64,000 nucleotides of DNA from Pythium myriotylum (Eukaryota > Oomycota > Peronosporomycetes > Pythiales > Pythiaceae), in assembly GCA_023091665.1 (NCBI GenBank), contig JALJCQ010000007.1:744001-808000 (forward strand), given 5' to 3'. Within the stretch, counting starts at the first letter, position 1, and the number at the start of each line of letters is the position of its first letter. The translations under genes and the position numbers were made by a program. The notes beneath the pieces were generated by a model. It did not search any database and was not told where the DNA came from. It saw only the letters and a list, made by a program, of their open reading frames with translations. Shown piece after piece: positions 28,790 to 39,200 of the stretch.

Positions 28790-29524
28790 TTAGTGGACTG
28801 CGTTGGTCGAAGTCGTCGTAAAATACTCATCGAAGATCACAAAGTTGTTCGGTTGCGGGACAAACTCCACGAGCTGCGCGTATTTCTTGAGAAATGAGAA
28901 CAGTTTCGGAGACGGCCGATCGTACGCGAGCTGCGCGGCAGTGACGCGATGGTTCTGCTCCATGTCACACGAGCACGAGTAGTGCGATCAGAATCCTAGA
29001 CACAAGCATATTCCAGTGCCGAGCCCCATATGTATACCTCTAGCAAACGTGAAAACAGTTGCACGCCGACGCCGCGCCGCTGGAAATCCTCGGCAACATA
29101 GAAATCCAACACGCAGAGCGGATCCATCTCGGAGTAGACGCCTTTGCGGTTCTGTATGAGAGCATTTTCGTGAGATGGCCGATAGAAAGATCTCCTTTGC
29201 GAACAGCTCCACGCACGATATAGAACAAGTGCTTGACGCCGCTCTTGAGAAAGCCCACGACATGACCCTCTACGACTGCGAGCAGGAGCCGCTGCTGCTG
29301 CGTCGCCGCGTGCCGTGCGAAGAGCTCAGCAGACGTGATGGGTCTCGCGAGCTGCTGCGCCTGCGGATATCTCGACTCTCAGGCCATCTCTCGAGACGCG
29401 ACCACCGCGAGTGCATAGAACGTACGATCACCGACTTCTCACCGAGCGCGTCGATGCGTTGGCATAGCGAGGCGTCCGCAAGCAGCCACGCCGCATCGGC
29501 GACCTCGACGACCTGGATCTCCAT
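28790..29524 (-). CDS. Alpha-tubulin N-acetyltransferase (ATAT1/MEC-17-like), four exons
   Basis: Exons 29524-29426, 29360-29217, 29151-29038 and 28954-28790 join in phase 0 at every junction to 173 aa; introns are 65-83 bp, GT-AG. Family landmarks are in order: RPITSAELF, GHVVGFLKSGVKHLFY, SEMDPLCVLDFYV, the acetyl-CoA loop FQRRGVGVQLFSRLL, AYDRPSPKLFSFLKK and VPQPNNFVIFDEYF. The residue equivalent to the human catalytic Asp is kept (YDRPS), as is the Cys in LCVLDFY. The enzyme acetylates Lys40 of alpha-tubulin inside microtubules, a mark of stable and flagellar microtubules; oomycete zoospores are flagellated. The protein is essentially the catalytic domain alone, without the long C-terminal tail of animal versions. 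Confidence 0.9.
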
Positions 29525-29660
29525 GTCGTGCTTCCAGCAGAGTTGTAGTATACTCGCCAGAAGTATACCGTATACTTTAATAGTACCCCCTTCCATGGGG
29601 TACTATTCCCAGCGTTTCTTGGAGCTTGTGACAAGCTCACAGACGGACGTCAGTGGAACA
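29525..29660. promoter_or_regulatory. 136-bp divergent promoter, tubulin acetyltransferase / CX9C gene
   Basis: Two inverted repeats sit between the opposed ATGs: AAGTATA-CCG-TATACTT at 29561-29577, and TAGTACCCC with GGGGTACTA at 29581-29589 and 29597-29605. Palindromic sites of this kind may be transcription factor sites serving both genes; that is inference. Confidence 0.6.
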
Positions 29661-29943
29661 ATGGGAGCCGAGATGTCCAAGCCCACGGGCAGCGCCGAGC
29701 GCGTGAACCCGTGCCAGCGAGAGATGGATGCGTACATCAAGTGGGTCCCTTTTTATGTCGACGGCGGCGTGTGAATGTGACGCGGAACTGACGCCGTGTC
29801 GTCGCGATGGACTTAGATGCGTGGACGCCAAGAACGCCGAGAGCGGCGGCCTGCGCGACGGCGACGAGTGCGAGAAGGAGAGCGAAGCCTACCGCGAGTG
29901 CCGGCGGATAGCCAAGGCGGCGCAGCAGGCCACCAAGAAGTAG
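29661..29943 (+). CDS. Small twin-CX9C (CHCH) protein
   Basis: Exons 29661-29740 and 29817-29943 (76-bp GT-AG intron, phase 2) give 68 aa. Two CX9C motifs are exact: CQREMDAYIKC, completed across the intron, and CEKESEAYREC. This is the signature of proteins folded by the Mia40/Erv1 disulfide relay in the mitochondrial intermembrane space, often small assembly factors for respiratory complexes. Which member it is cannot be decided by eye. ATGs at 29661 and 29673 are both possible starts. No mitochondrial presequence is seen, as expected for Mia40 substrates. Confidence 0.85.
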
Positions 29944-30223
29944 AAGCGCGACGGCTTGAGGCAGCTGGCGAGAGGGAGAATGCGGGATTCGCTCGGACAA
30001 GAGGAGTCCTACTTGAGCCCTGGACGTTGATCGCCAAAGAGACATCGAGGTTAGCAAGGGTGTTGGGAGGTCTAGAAAGCTGCGGAACCAAGCCACGCGC
30101 TGTCATGGCGCGTCGTATATTCAAAAGACACTACAGCTCACCACGGAGACGGACAAACGCTCTTCTTCTGTGTGCACTCACCTTCCGCTTGGTTGTACTT
30201 GATTTACTTCTCGCTCTCGCTCT

Positions 30224-30661
30224 TCACCGCTCGCCGTCGCCTCCGTTCACACTCAGGTAGTCGCTCGAGGAGATGGCGTAGCGCTGCGACAAGGGCGGAC
30301 CCGAGTTGAGGCTCGACTGCGAGACCGTCTTGCCCGGCGTGGAGGACCCGCTGAGGTGGTGCACGCCCGAGCGTCGTCGTCCGCGCGACAGCACTTGGAT
30401 GTCGACGGGCTGGAAGGCCTCGGGGATGAGGCTGTCGGCGTTCGAGAGGATCGACGCCACGGACGAGTCGGTGCCGCCCGAGTGCGCGCGCGAGCGCTCA
30501 CTGGCCGAGAGCGTCTTGTCGTCGCGCAGGAATTCCTACAGTCGCGCGAATCAGAAAAATTTCTTCCAGTCGAGCACTGGCGCGCGCATGGGACTCACCA
30601 GGTGCGGGTCGCTGTGGTCGATCGCCGGCCCGAAGCCGCACATTGACGCGACGGTCCCCAT
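30224..30661 (-). CDS. Small conserved-looking protein, unknown, two exons
   Basis: Exons 30661-30599 and 30535-30224 (63-bp GT-AG intron, phase 0) give 124 aa. It begins MGTVASMCGFGPAIDHSDPH; MGxxxSxC could allow N-myristoylation and palmitoylation (inference). The rest is polar, Ser-rich (SERSRAHSGGTDSSVASIL, PLSQRYAISSSDYLSV) with no recognised domain. A clean intron in frame and biased composition support a real gene, but the family is unknown to me. Confidence 0.6.
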
Positions 30662-32178
30662 GGCGAATGGAGCCTCTTCCCATCATCTCTTCTCCAGCAC
30701 CTCCACACGTCACATGAATAATGTGGTCCACGTCGTGTGACTGAATAGGGTGTACCACATGAAACGAGGTATTTAATTTCATTTGAGGTTATGTCACCAG
30801 AGGGGCCGATCTGGGTCTCTGAGGTCAATTTACGCCGCTGGTTTATGTCAAAGACGCCTCTACCTCGCGTAAAGACTGGCGATGTGAATCTACGCGAGAC
30901 CTCGCGATTCGAATGCGATCCCTCCCACGCCCTCTGCCATGCACGCCGGTCCGAGCTTGGGAAACGAGTGTCCATCCCATTTATCATAATCATGTCTGGC
31001 TCAACGAAGGAGTGGGTCTCCTTAGTTGAAGTGAGACCTCGAGTCCGCCGCCTTGAGCTCAGTATCACAACTATTAGGGTTTAGGGTTTAGGTATTGTTA
31101 CGTGGAAACCCAACACGAATATTCGGCTCCTAGTGTGGACGTTCGACGAGGAACCCGCTCCTCGCTTCGTGCGGGCACGACCACACCTGATCTCTCCTCA
31201 CACCAGAGACCCCCCGCTCAGTCTCATCGATCTCATTTGACTTGTGCACTCGAAACTATGTAAAGCAGACCACAGCACCCAGTCTTTCGACAAACGGTCT
31301 AGTACTAAACACGAGCGGCGTGGTGCTGATGCGAGCGCGACTCGAAACCTCCGACTCCGCCTTCCATGAGCTACAGGCCCCCACCGCCACCAAGACATAA
31401 ACAGGTCTCCCGAATCGACGGAATTTCGAAACCTCTCTTTCCCATCGGGCTCGAGCTGAAATCAGAGTGAAACGAAAATGGGCCGACCATCATTACGGGG
31501 CGTGAAGAGCCCCTGCGGGAAAGACGTTTCGTTCGTGCCTACTGTAGATTTCACGCCATCAACGGACACCCGTCGAGGGACAGAAGGCGCGGACGCCGCT
31601 CGCTGAAACCAGGCTGTCTGTTCGAGCTGCTCTCCCGCTTCGATTCGCGGGCAGCGAATCTCTTTGGATGCTGGTACGCTGACGCCCGACGAGTCACTTC
31701 TGCCGCCTCATCTCGGCCGCTCTGCTCACGCGCTGTTGACGCAGTGTATGTGAACTGACTAAGAGTTGTCCTTTCGCTCAAGGAGCCCACGGCTCTTCGT
31801 CGGGGCCGCTTGACTGGACTCATACTGGTCGCTGATGCCCCTCGGAAGGAATGGCAACACCACGAAAGTCAGCGCTTCTGTGATACACGCGGCCGTGTGA
31901 AAACGTTAAATGAAATCTCCTCAGCGACGCAAATGCGGTCATTCCAAGTGCATGTACCACACGCGAAGGGCCAGGCCACGTGCGTTGGCGTCCAACGTGG
32001 CGGAACGGCGTCATGGATCGGATGTTCACAGGCGACGTCTACCTAGTGAAACGCCGCATCTGAGGTGTACATGCGTGGATTAGAGTGTTAGAAAAATTCT
32101 GGTGCTGGTTGACTAAAGGAGGACGCGACTTGGACGGATTATCATGGAGGAGAGGAAAGGAGCCGAGAGATATCGTCG
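30662..32178. other. 1.5-kb intergenic region
   Basis: Only short unrelated ORFs, none convincing. Contains the telomere-like tract at 31074-31092. May hold degraded repeats. Confidence 0.5.
31074..31092. repeat. Interstitial telomere-like (TTTAGGG)n tract
   Basis: TTAGGG-TTTAGGG-TTTAGG, about 2.7 copies of the TTTAGGG unit used by plants and reported for oomycetes. It is too short to be a telomere and may be a repair scar or chance. Confidence 0.7.
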
Positions 32179-33095
32179 TTACCACTTGAACTCGAAGCGC
32201 AAGGGACGAAAAGGTTTGATGACGCACGGTCCCAGCAGCTTCCGGTCCATCGCCGCCCACTCTTCGTGGACCGGCTGGATCTCATGCTCGCCGTAGTTGC
32301 GAAGGGCAAACATTTGCGTCCACGCTCCGATGGCCCGCAGCATCATCCGGTCTGCTTGGAGAGCTCTTTCCTTGCGTAAGAGCCGCATGTATTGCTGCCG
32401 TAGCGACGAGAACCGTGGTCGGCGGTCTTTCACGAGCGGCTTGGTGTGCTGCTGCAGCAGAGCGTGGAGCTCGAACTCCAAGGTCGCCCACTCTTCCCGG
32501 TCGCTGCGGTGGCGGCTCTGCAAAGACAAGATTCGACCACGAGGTCAGCGTCATCCTCGACGTCATCGCCACGACCGACCGATCCACTCACCCGTCTTTT
32601 CTTGCGATACGCATTCTCGTACCCTCTTTGACGCCGACGTAAGGCCTCGGCGGTGGGGCGAGGCTTGACGTCCCCGTCGTCGTCGTCTTCGTCTTGTTCT
32701 TCTTCTTTCACAGTCTCTTTGAGCCTCGGATCACGCGTGGCCGCTTCCATTCTCAACTGCGAGATCTCTAGTTCGAACCGCGCGCTCTCGAGATCGTCCA
32801 TCGAGACGTCACTAGCAGTGCGAGACGCACTGGAACAGTCGACAGAGGTTGGCGATTGCGGGAACTCAGAGCTGATCGCGGCGGTTGATACAGACACGCA
32901 CCACGCGAGCTCCTCCACCGCGCCATCGTCGAGCCAGTCGCCACCGAGCCACTCGCTGCCGTCAGCGTGATGACTCGGGCCAAGCACGAACGGCGCGTCG
33001 ACTGGCGCTTCTGCAAGCTCGAGCAGCAGTGCCACGTCGGCTGAGATCGGGCTCTCGCCGCGAGAGAGCGGAGCGTTCGGTCGGCAGAATGACAT
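32179..33095 (-). CDS. bZIP-like protein, two exons
   Basis: Exons 33095-32592 and 32517-32179 (74-bp GT-AG intron, phase 0) give 280 aa. The first ~120 residues are acidic and Ser/Ala-rich with several Trp (SEWLGGDWLDDGAVEELAWC), like an activation region. A Lys/Glu/Asp-rich helix precedes a strongly basic stretch spanning the intron (ALRRRQRGYENAYRKKRR). It is followed by a leucine-spaced helix (EEWATLEFELHALLQQ). This is the layout of oomycete bZIP-like transcription factors, but the exact N-x7-R spacing is not met, so the family call is tentative. The C-terminal domain (RLLRKERALQADRMMLRAIG) is also helical. Confidence 0.5.
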
Positions 33096-34470
33096 GGGGA
33101 GGGAAGCTGGTGTGTCCTCAGCGGGTGATCTCGACAGCGTGGACCAAGGGCTCCCGCTAGCGAAATGCGCCACTACGCCAAATGCAGAGTGAAGCGGACG
33201 CCACGGTGTTAGTTAGCAGGATTGGCGCGGGAGGTGGACTCAGCGCCGAGTCTGTCCAGGGACCATCTCCCTCCATATTCATCACCTCGCATGCGTGCGT
33301 GGAAGGCGGTTACGTGCCACGAGGGTCCCAGAAAGAAACCCTCCCCGTGAAACGCATGTTCTCACCGAGGGATCCGCGAAACCAAAAGCGAATTGAAACC
33401 AAAAGGGAATTTATTTCGCCATAAAATACGCCAAACAAACAAACAAAAACAAAACAAAAAACTGCCGGGTTTTCTATTCGTCACTGGCGGCGTGTGTTGA
33501 CCTTGATAAACTGATTTCCAAATGAGAAATCGCCCATGCATAATCCCGATGCGAGTCGGTGGAATAAACTCGGAGACGTGGGCGGAATGGTGCTCAGAAA
33601 GGGCACGCTCGAACGGTTTCCTCTGGAGTGAAGGTATCCGTTTTTCTTCCAAACCACTCGGGAGATAACAATCGATTTGTGTTTGGATGGATGTCGTCCG
33701 GACGAAGCCGCGGTTGTCGTGGATTAGAGGGACCAGTCCCGTACTGTATTCTAGACAGAGGGCGGGCGCCTTTTCCCAACTCTCTGCTCTCTCGGCTTGC
33801 GTTGTCACGCCGTTTCAAAGCGACATCGATTCTGAGCCACGACTAATACATAGATTCTAAGCATATTTTTATATGCACATATTTCTATGCAATGTGGGTT
33901 GAGGAGTTTGATGGTCGGGCTCAGAGACGCGCGCCTTGCGGTGAGGCAAGTCGGGAGATCCCAGTGTGGCACGCGACGATGACCGACGGGGTTAGGACGG
34001 AGCTGGACCCTTCCTCGTCGATCGGGAAGAGGATGGGCATGTCGCAACGACCCTACACGAGGAGGATCCCCTCCTTCGTTGGGGCGGCGAAAGGCCACAC
34101 GGTCAGCCACCTCCCCCTCACCATGTTGAAGTGTTAAAGCAGGTGCGCCTGGCGATCGGGGGAGTGCGGATTCCATCAGACAGGCGCGGCGACAGCACTG
34201 GTTTGAAAAGTAAAACGGCTGCACCGAGCCTCGAAAGAATAAATTCCTTCACACGGTAAGAACCTGGCCCTGGTGATGACGAAGGGAATTTATTCTTTCT
34301 CGGTGCCGATTTAGATGCTCTGACGGGTCAATTTTCAACCACTCGGAGATGTTCCCGCCAAAACCAAGAAAGTAGGTTCGGGGATCTGGCGTATACAAAT
34401 GTAATTTTAGCACCAACTATCGCTCCGATCGCAATCGCCGGGGCTTCCGTTCGTGCTCTCCTCGACCAAC
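33096..34470. other. 1.4-kb intergenic region
   Basis: Contains an AAAC-rich simple tract near 33432-33461 and the long imperfect inverted repeat at 34221-34306. No coding sequence could be supported. Confidence 0.5.
34221..34306. repeat. Imperfect inverted repeat, ~25-bp arms
   Basis: The left arm contains GCACCGAG and GAAAGAATAAATTCC(-)TTC (34221-34250). The right arm is its complement with one extra base (34281-34306). The loop is about 30 bp. It may be a MITE-like remnant or a strong RNA hairpin. Confidence 0.7.
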
Positions 34471-34975
34471 ATGCAGCAACTCCACCAGGTCCGCACGGCG
34501 CGAGCGCCGCATCTCGAGGCGGCGGCGTCCGCGACGGAGCAGTCGCGCGAGGAGCGCGAGCAGCTGCGCGCCGTGCGGCAGCACGCGTTCCAGCGCCACC
34601 AGCGCAACGCCGCGTGGATGCGCGAGCTGCTGCAGTCGCCATCCACTGCGAGCGACGCCGAGTCGGGCTCAAGTGGCGACGTCAGCAGCGACAAGCAGCG
34701 GCAGATCGAAGAGGAGATCGCGGCGCTGAAGCAGAGCATCGCGCAGACCGAAGAGGCCTTCGCCGCCGACCACGCCAGGTGAGTGAGGAGCAAGACCGAG
34801 TCTCTGGTCGGTGGGCTGATGCTGGACGTGACGCCGCAGACACACGGAGCTGGTGGCTGCGCTCCGCGCGATCGACTCGGAGGCGGCGCTCGCGGCCTGT
34901 CGCACGCGCGTCCACGAGGAGTCGACGCGCCACGCGCAGACGTCGGCGAAAGAGCCCAAGGTCATCAAGCTCTGA
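34471..34975 (+). CDS. Small coiled-coil protein, unknown, two exons
   Basis: Exons 34471-34778 and 34840-34975 (61-bp GT-AG intron, phase 2) give 147 aa. Nearly all of it is predicted helical: ATEQSREEREQLRAVRQHAF, then a Ser/Asp break, then a heptad-like helix (RQIEEEIAALKQSIAQTEEA) that continues into exon 2. It ends KEPKVIKL. It could be a subunit of a cytoskeletal or tethering complex, but no family is recognised. The start is the first ATG in frame; the longer reading begins with GTG. Confidence 0.6.
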
Positions 34976-35143
34976 GGCATCCACGAGGCGAATCCGTCGA
35001 TTGTTCCCGTGCTGTTCTGCGACCCGAACACCAAACCTGCTCTCTGCTCCTTTCCACCAATGAAATTCTGTTCTCTATCTTTTCCTCCAATCAGTAAACG
35101 CCAACTACTTGGTCGCTGGATACTTTTTTTGTTCTCGCAGGTT

Positions 35144-35160
35144 CCTTCATTTCTCCAAGC
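35144..35160 (+). promoter_or_regulatory. Initiator-like element of prenyltransferase gene
   Basis: CCTTCATTTCTCCAAGC, 7-23 bp before the ATG, resembles the TCATTTC-type core of oomycete initiators. It would give a very short 5' leader. Confidence 0.45.
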
Positions 35161-35166
35161 GCCACC

Positions 35167-36179
35167 ATGAGCGCCGTGCCGCCCGACGACAAGCGCCTGC
35201 TCGAGCCGTACGCGTACATCCGCGAGCTCCCGGGCAAGAACGTGCGCGGCCACCTGGTCGACGCCTTCCAGGCCTGGCTGCGCGCGCCCGCGGACGCCGT
35301 CGAGGCCATCAAGGCCATCGTCGACGAGCTCCACAACGCCAGTCTGCTGTGCGTGGCCGACGCCGTGGCGCGACCCACGCCCTCGCGACTGAACAGCTCT
35401 CTGCGTGCAGGATCGACGACATCGAGGACAGCTCGGAGCTGCGCCGCGGCAAGCCCGTGGCCCACGCGATCTACGGCGTGCCCGCGACCATCAACTGCGC
35501 CAACTACGTCTACTTTCTGTCGCTGCAAAAGTGCGCCGCGCTCAGGAATGAGCGCGCCATGGCCGTTTACATTGAAGAGATGCTGCGGCTCCACCAGGGC
35601 CAGGGGCTCGACATCTACTGGCGCGACCAAGGCCTGTGCCCCACGGAGGAAGAGTACCAGGTCATGGTCGAGAACAGTACGGACAGCATTGCCAAATGCA
35701 CTGTGTGGTCGATGGTTCTGATTCTTGTATTTATTGCAGAGACTGGAGGGCTCTTCCGCCTCGCGGTCGGGCTCATGCAGGCGTTCAGCGAGAGCACGAT
35801 CGACTTTGTGCCGCTGCTCAACGCGCTCGCTGTGTACTTTCAGATCCGAGACGACTACATCAACCTTCTCGACGAAAACTACATGGAGAACAAGAGCTTT
35901 TGCGAGGACTTTACAGAGGGCAAGTTCTCGTTCCCGCTTATTGTCGGGATCCGTGAGAACAAGGAAGATACGCGGCTCATCAGCATCCTCAAGCAGCGCA
36001 CTAAGAACGTCGAGCTCAAGAAGTACGCAGTGGAGTACCTCAAGGAGACCGGCGCGTTCCAGCGCACCAAGGCCAAGCTCGACGAGCTCGTGCAGCAGAT
36101 CAACGAGGCCATCGCTGCCATCGGTGGTAACCCGCAGCTCGAGCAGATCGTCAAGGCGCTCCACGCCTCAATCAAGTGA
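35167..36179 (+). CDS. Geranylgeranyl diphosphate synthase-like prenyltransferase, three exons
   Basis: Exons 35167-35348, 35411-35676 and 35740-36179 join in frame to 295 aa, the size of eukaryotic GGPPS. The first aspartate-rich motif is IDDIED, with SSELRRGKPVAH after it; the second is in YFQIRDDYIN. GLDIYWRDQ and KTGGLFRLAVGLMQAFSEST are also typical. The enzyme condenses isopentenyl diphosphate with farnesyl diphosphate to give GGPP for protein prenylation and other isoprenoids. The product length is inferred from similarity to the GGPPS rather than the FPPS group, whose chain-length region differs. The ATG at 35167 sits in a good context (GCCACCATGA). Its 3' end meets the next gene tail to tail with 58 bp between. 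Confidence 0.92.
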
Positions 36180-36237
36180 TCATGCTGCAATTTGCATTTT
36201 TGGAGAGATAAATCTATTCACAACAAGGTGTCTCTAA

Positions 36238-39200
36238 TCAAAATTCTTCGTCCACAGCAGACTCTGGCTCATCGATGTCCGTGGGACCTTCCTCGGTCGG
36301 CCACTGGAGCTGTACTACTCGCTCAGACATCTCCGTCGTGCTACTCAAAGAGCCTGTTGGATCTGACTGGCTCACGATGGGCTGCAATCGGAACTGGCAG
36401 AACCACTGTGGGACCTCTTGAGCGCTGTCATTACTCTCTGAGTCGGTCGTATCTACTTCATCCGTCGTGACCTCCTCACTTCCGTCAAAATTTGTTGTCG
36501 CATTGGCTTGCCTAATCGTTTCGATTCGGTGATCGATGCACAGAGCCTCGTGGATCGGCATAAAACAGTTCTGGAAAACCCAATCCTCACAGTCGGCGTT
36601 CGTCACACAGGTGATGGCACTTTGGTTCACATTCTCATAATCGCACCACCGATCGCCTGTGATCTCAGCCTTGTATACGCTCACCTCATCAACGAGCACG
36701 TCACACGAGTCGAACAGTGGCTCTCCGGCGACAGCATTCGGAAACCAAACGCCAATCGAAAGCGGCTCGTTCGCCGGACCTGATTGCACGCCACTCTGCT
36801 TGTGGACTAACTCGCCATTCACGTAGAGGTTCGAACGTCCTAAGGTCGCGTTCCATTGCATTGCCACTTCGATGAAGCCATCGACCACAACGGTGTCGTC
36901 ATCGAGAGGAAGGAGAGAGGGTGAGGAAACCACAAAAGAGACTTGCGAGGTCGTCTTGGCCTGATACATACCAGCCTTCCACAGCGGCAGAAAGGGAACT
37001 TCCTGCAGAGTTTCATCCTCTCGCGAGGTATAGTCACCCCACCAGATCTGAGTGAGGGTGCCGAACTTCTCACATGGCTTGAGCCGAACCACCATCACGC
37101 CGGCATTCTCCTTTAGCATCGTCGTTTGGATTGCAGCCCCAACTCGTCTTGCCGGACACCGACTTGGATCATTACACGGCGTGGGTGACACACCGTCAAG
37201 TGCCCATTCCAGGTACATGTCATCAAACGTACGAGGCTGTAAGGACCCGTCGCTGTCGACCCACTTGTTTCCAACTGGGGTCGTCCCTGGGAAGAGATCT
37301 CCATGGGCACTGAGCTGGAGAAGTGGCTTCACATGGGCGTCGCCTAGAATACAGTGAACATTATCGGCGTGAACTCCCCCATTTACGTCATCACCTCCCC
37401 ATTGAGAGGTGATCGTTGTCCATTTACTCGAATCGAGGCACGACTTGAAATCGTCGTGAAGGAGAAGGACGTGCGCACACGAAGGGTACAGATACGACTG
37501 AATACCTGCGCAGCACTGGTCGACGTCAACGGGGATTTCGACCAGATCACTTGGGAGCAACCCACTGAGACAGCTTACGGCAAACACGCTCGTCGATTGC
37601 ATCGCAACCTCAATCTCTCCACTGCTTGTGAAGGGGGATCGATCCGTCTCGACGCAGTCAAGAGGATTTGACGGTTTGCCGATCTGATACTGGATCCAAG
37701 CATTGAGCGTGATGGGGCTCACATGCACCATCATCGTCAACGGTTTCATGTTACTGCAGCCCATTGAGAATATAGGTGCAACAGCCCTAACTTGAATCGG
37801 ACCCCAGACAGCGATGTCACTCTCGACACAATGGACTTTCACACAGCACGACATGGCTCGGATCACATCTGACGCGCGCACCGTTACAATGGCTGATCCT
37901 GTTCGCGCATTTTCGGGAAGTGGGCATGACGGATCGACAGTGTTGGAGTCGCCGATAGTGTAGACAACGCCAAGCACTGAACCTGTCGGCGGAGAGATGG
38001 TGACGACAAACTCGTTCGTAACGGTAGTCGGTGTATATGTGAACTGGAATGTTGGCGCGCGAGGTGCGACATTGAGCGCGCTACTTTGCGTGATGTCGCT
38101 TGGGATCAGCGAACGCCCACAAGCGATTGCGAAGATTCGATTGTTCGAGCTCAGTTGGAACGAGCCGTCAGACCCATTTACTAGATTGCCATACGAACAG
38201 CTTGGTGCGATGCGAGAGACCACATCGTCCGATAGGACATCTTCCCAAATGTTGTAAGTGGGAGCGGAGAACGCCGTATATCGCATGAATGCACATCCCG
38301 TGCACTGGAGTCGCACCGTCCAGGCGTCAACCGACGTCGTTGTGTCAACCGTTGTAGTCACGAGCGGTGGTCTTGCTATGACGAGAATACGTTGTGATCG
38401 CGTGGGGAAGCTGCTGACAACGACAGAAGCGTCGCCGTGTACGTCAAGACAGGCGACAGCGTGGATGTATCCGCTTTGGTCCAAGCGTACAGTCTGAACG
38501 GTGTTCGCGCTCACCGCATTCGCGATGTCACAAGTAGGGAATGGATGCGTTCCATCGCCAACTGCATACTCGGTCCATGTGTTCACGACGGGCGAGTCGA
38601 CTTGAACAATCGCATGGTCAACTGACATGTTCACATCACCGGCAATAGTGGAAACGGTGATGATCTCTGACGAGTTGTCACCGATATATTGGAACACAGG
38701 AGGGTTCAGTCGAACTTCGAGTCGTACGTCATCCAGTGCCCACTGATCAAAGAGGTTCCGAACCTGCCAAAGCTCGCGTTCGTTGACACCCAGCCCACCG
38801 CTTACACTGGTGTTATCGTTTTCGCCGGCTAGGAGTGCCTTGATCGTTAATCCTGGTACTGGATCCACTGGAAAACTGGAGTGCGTCTTTTGCTGCCATC
38901 GAAACCGTGCGTTTGAATGCATCGCCGCTCGAGGTAGAATAACGGAGTACGGTGCGAAACTCTTGTCACCGGGAGAGAGCAGCGGATCCTCTTGCAGGGG
39001 TATCCACGCGCTCGCATTGGATTCGGATTGGTTAACCGGCAAATAGCTCAGCACGACCTCCTCACCCTTGTCCACCTGTTCACAGGAAATGCGATTGTCG
39101 CCCGTGCCATCATAGTCTTGGCCGGATCGGTATCCGTAGAGTTGATGGAAGTGGATCTTGCCGTCGAAACCGAGCAAACTCAACGGCTTTGTCGTCGCGG

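Noticed and set aside
29737..30096. 119-aa minus-strand ORF with hydrophobic stretches
   Set aside because: Antisense to exon 2 of the twin-CX9C gene; the hydrophobic run mirrors its Lys/Glu/Ala codons.
30900..30925. Possible tRNA B-box (GATTCGAATGC)
   Set aside because: No matching A-box at the right distance and no cloverleaf could be drawn.
30791..31084. 97-aa plus-strand ORF
   Set aside because: No family features, ends in the telomere-like tract, no sign of splicing.
35091..36164. 357-aa minus-strand ORF
   Set aside because: Antisense to the three-exon prenyltransferase and crosses its introns; a shadow of GC-rich codons.
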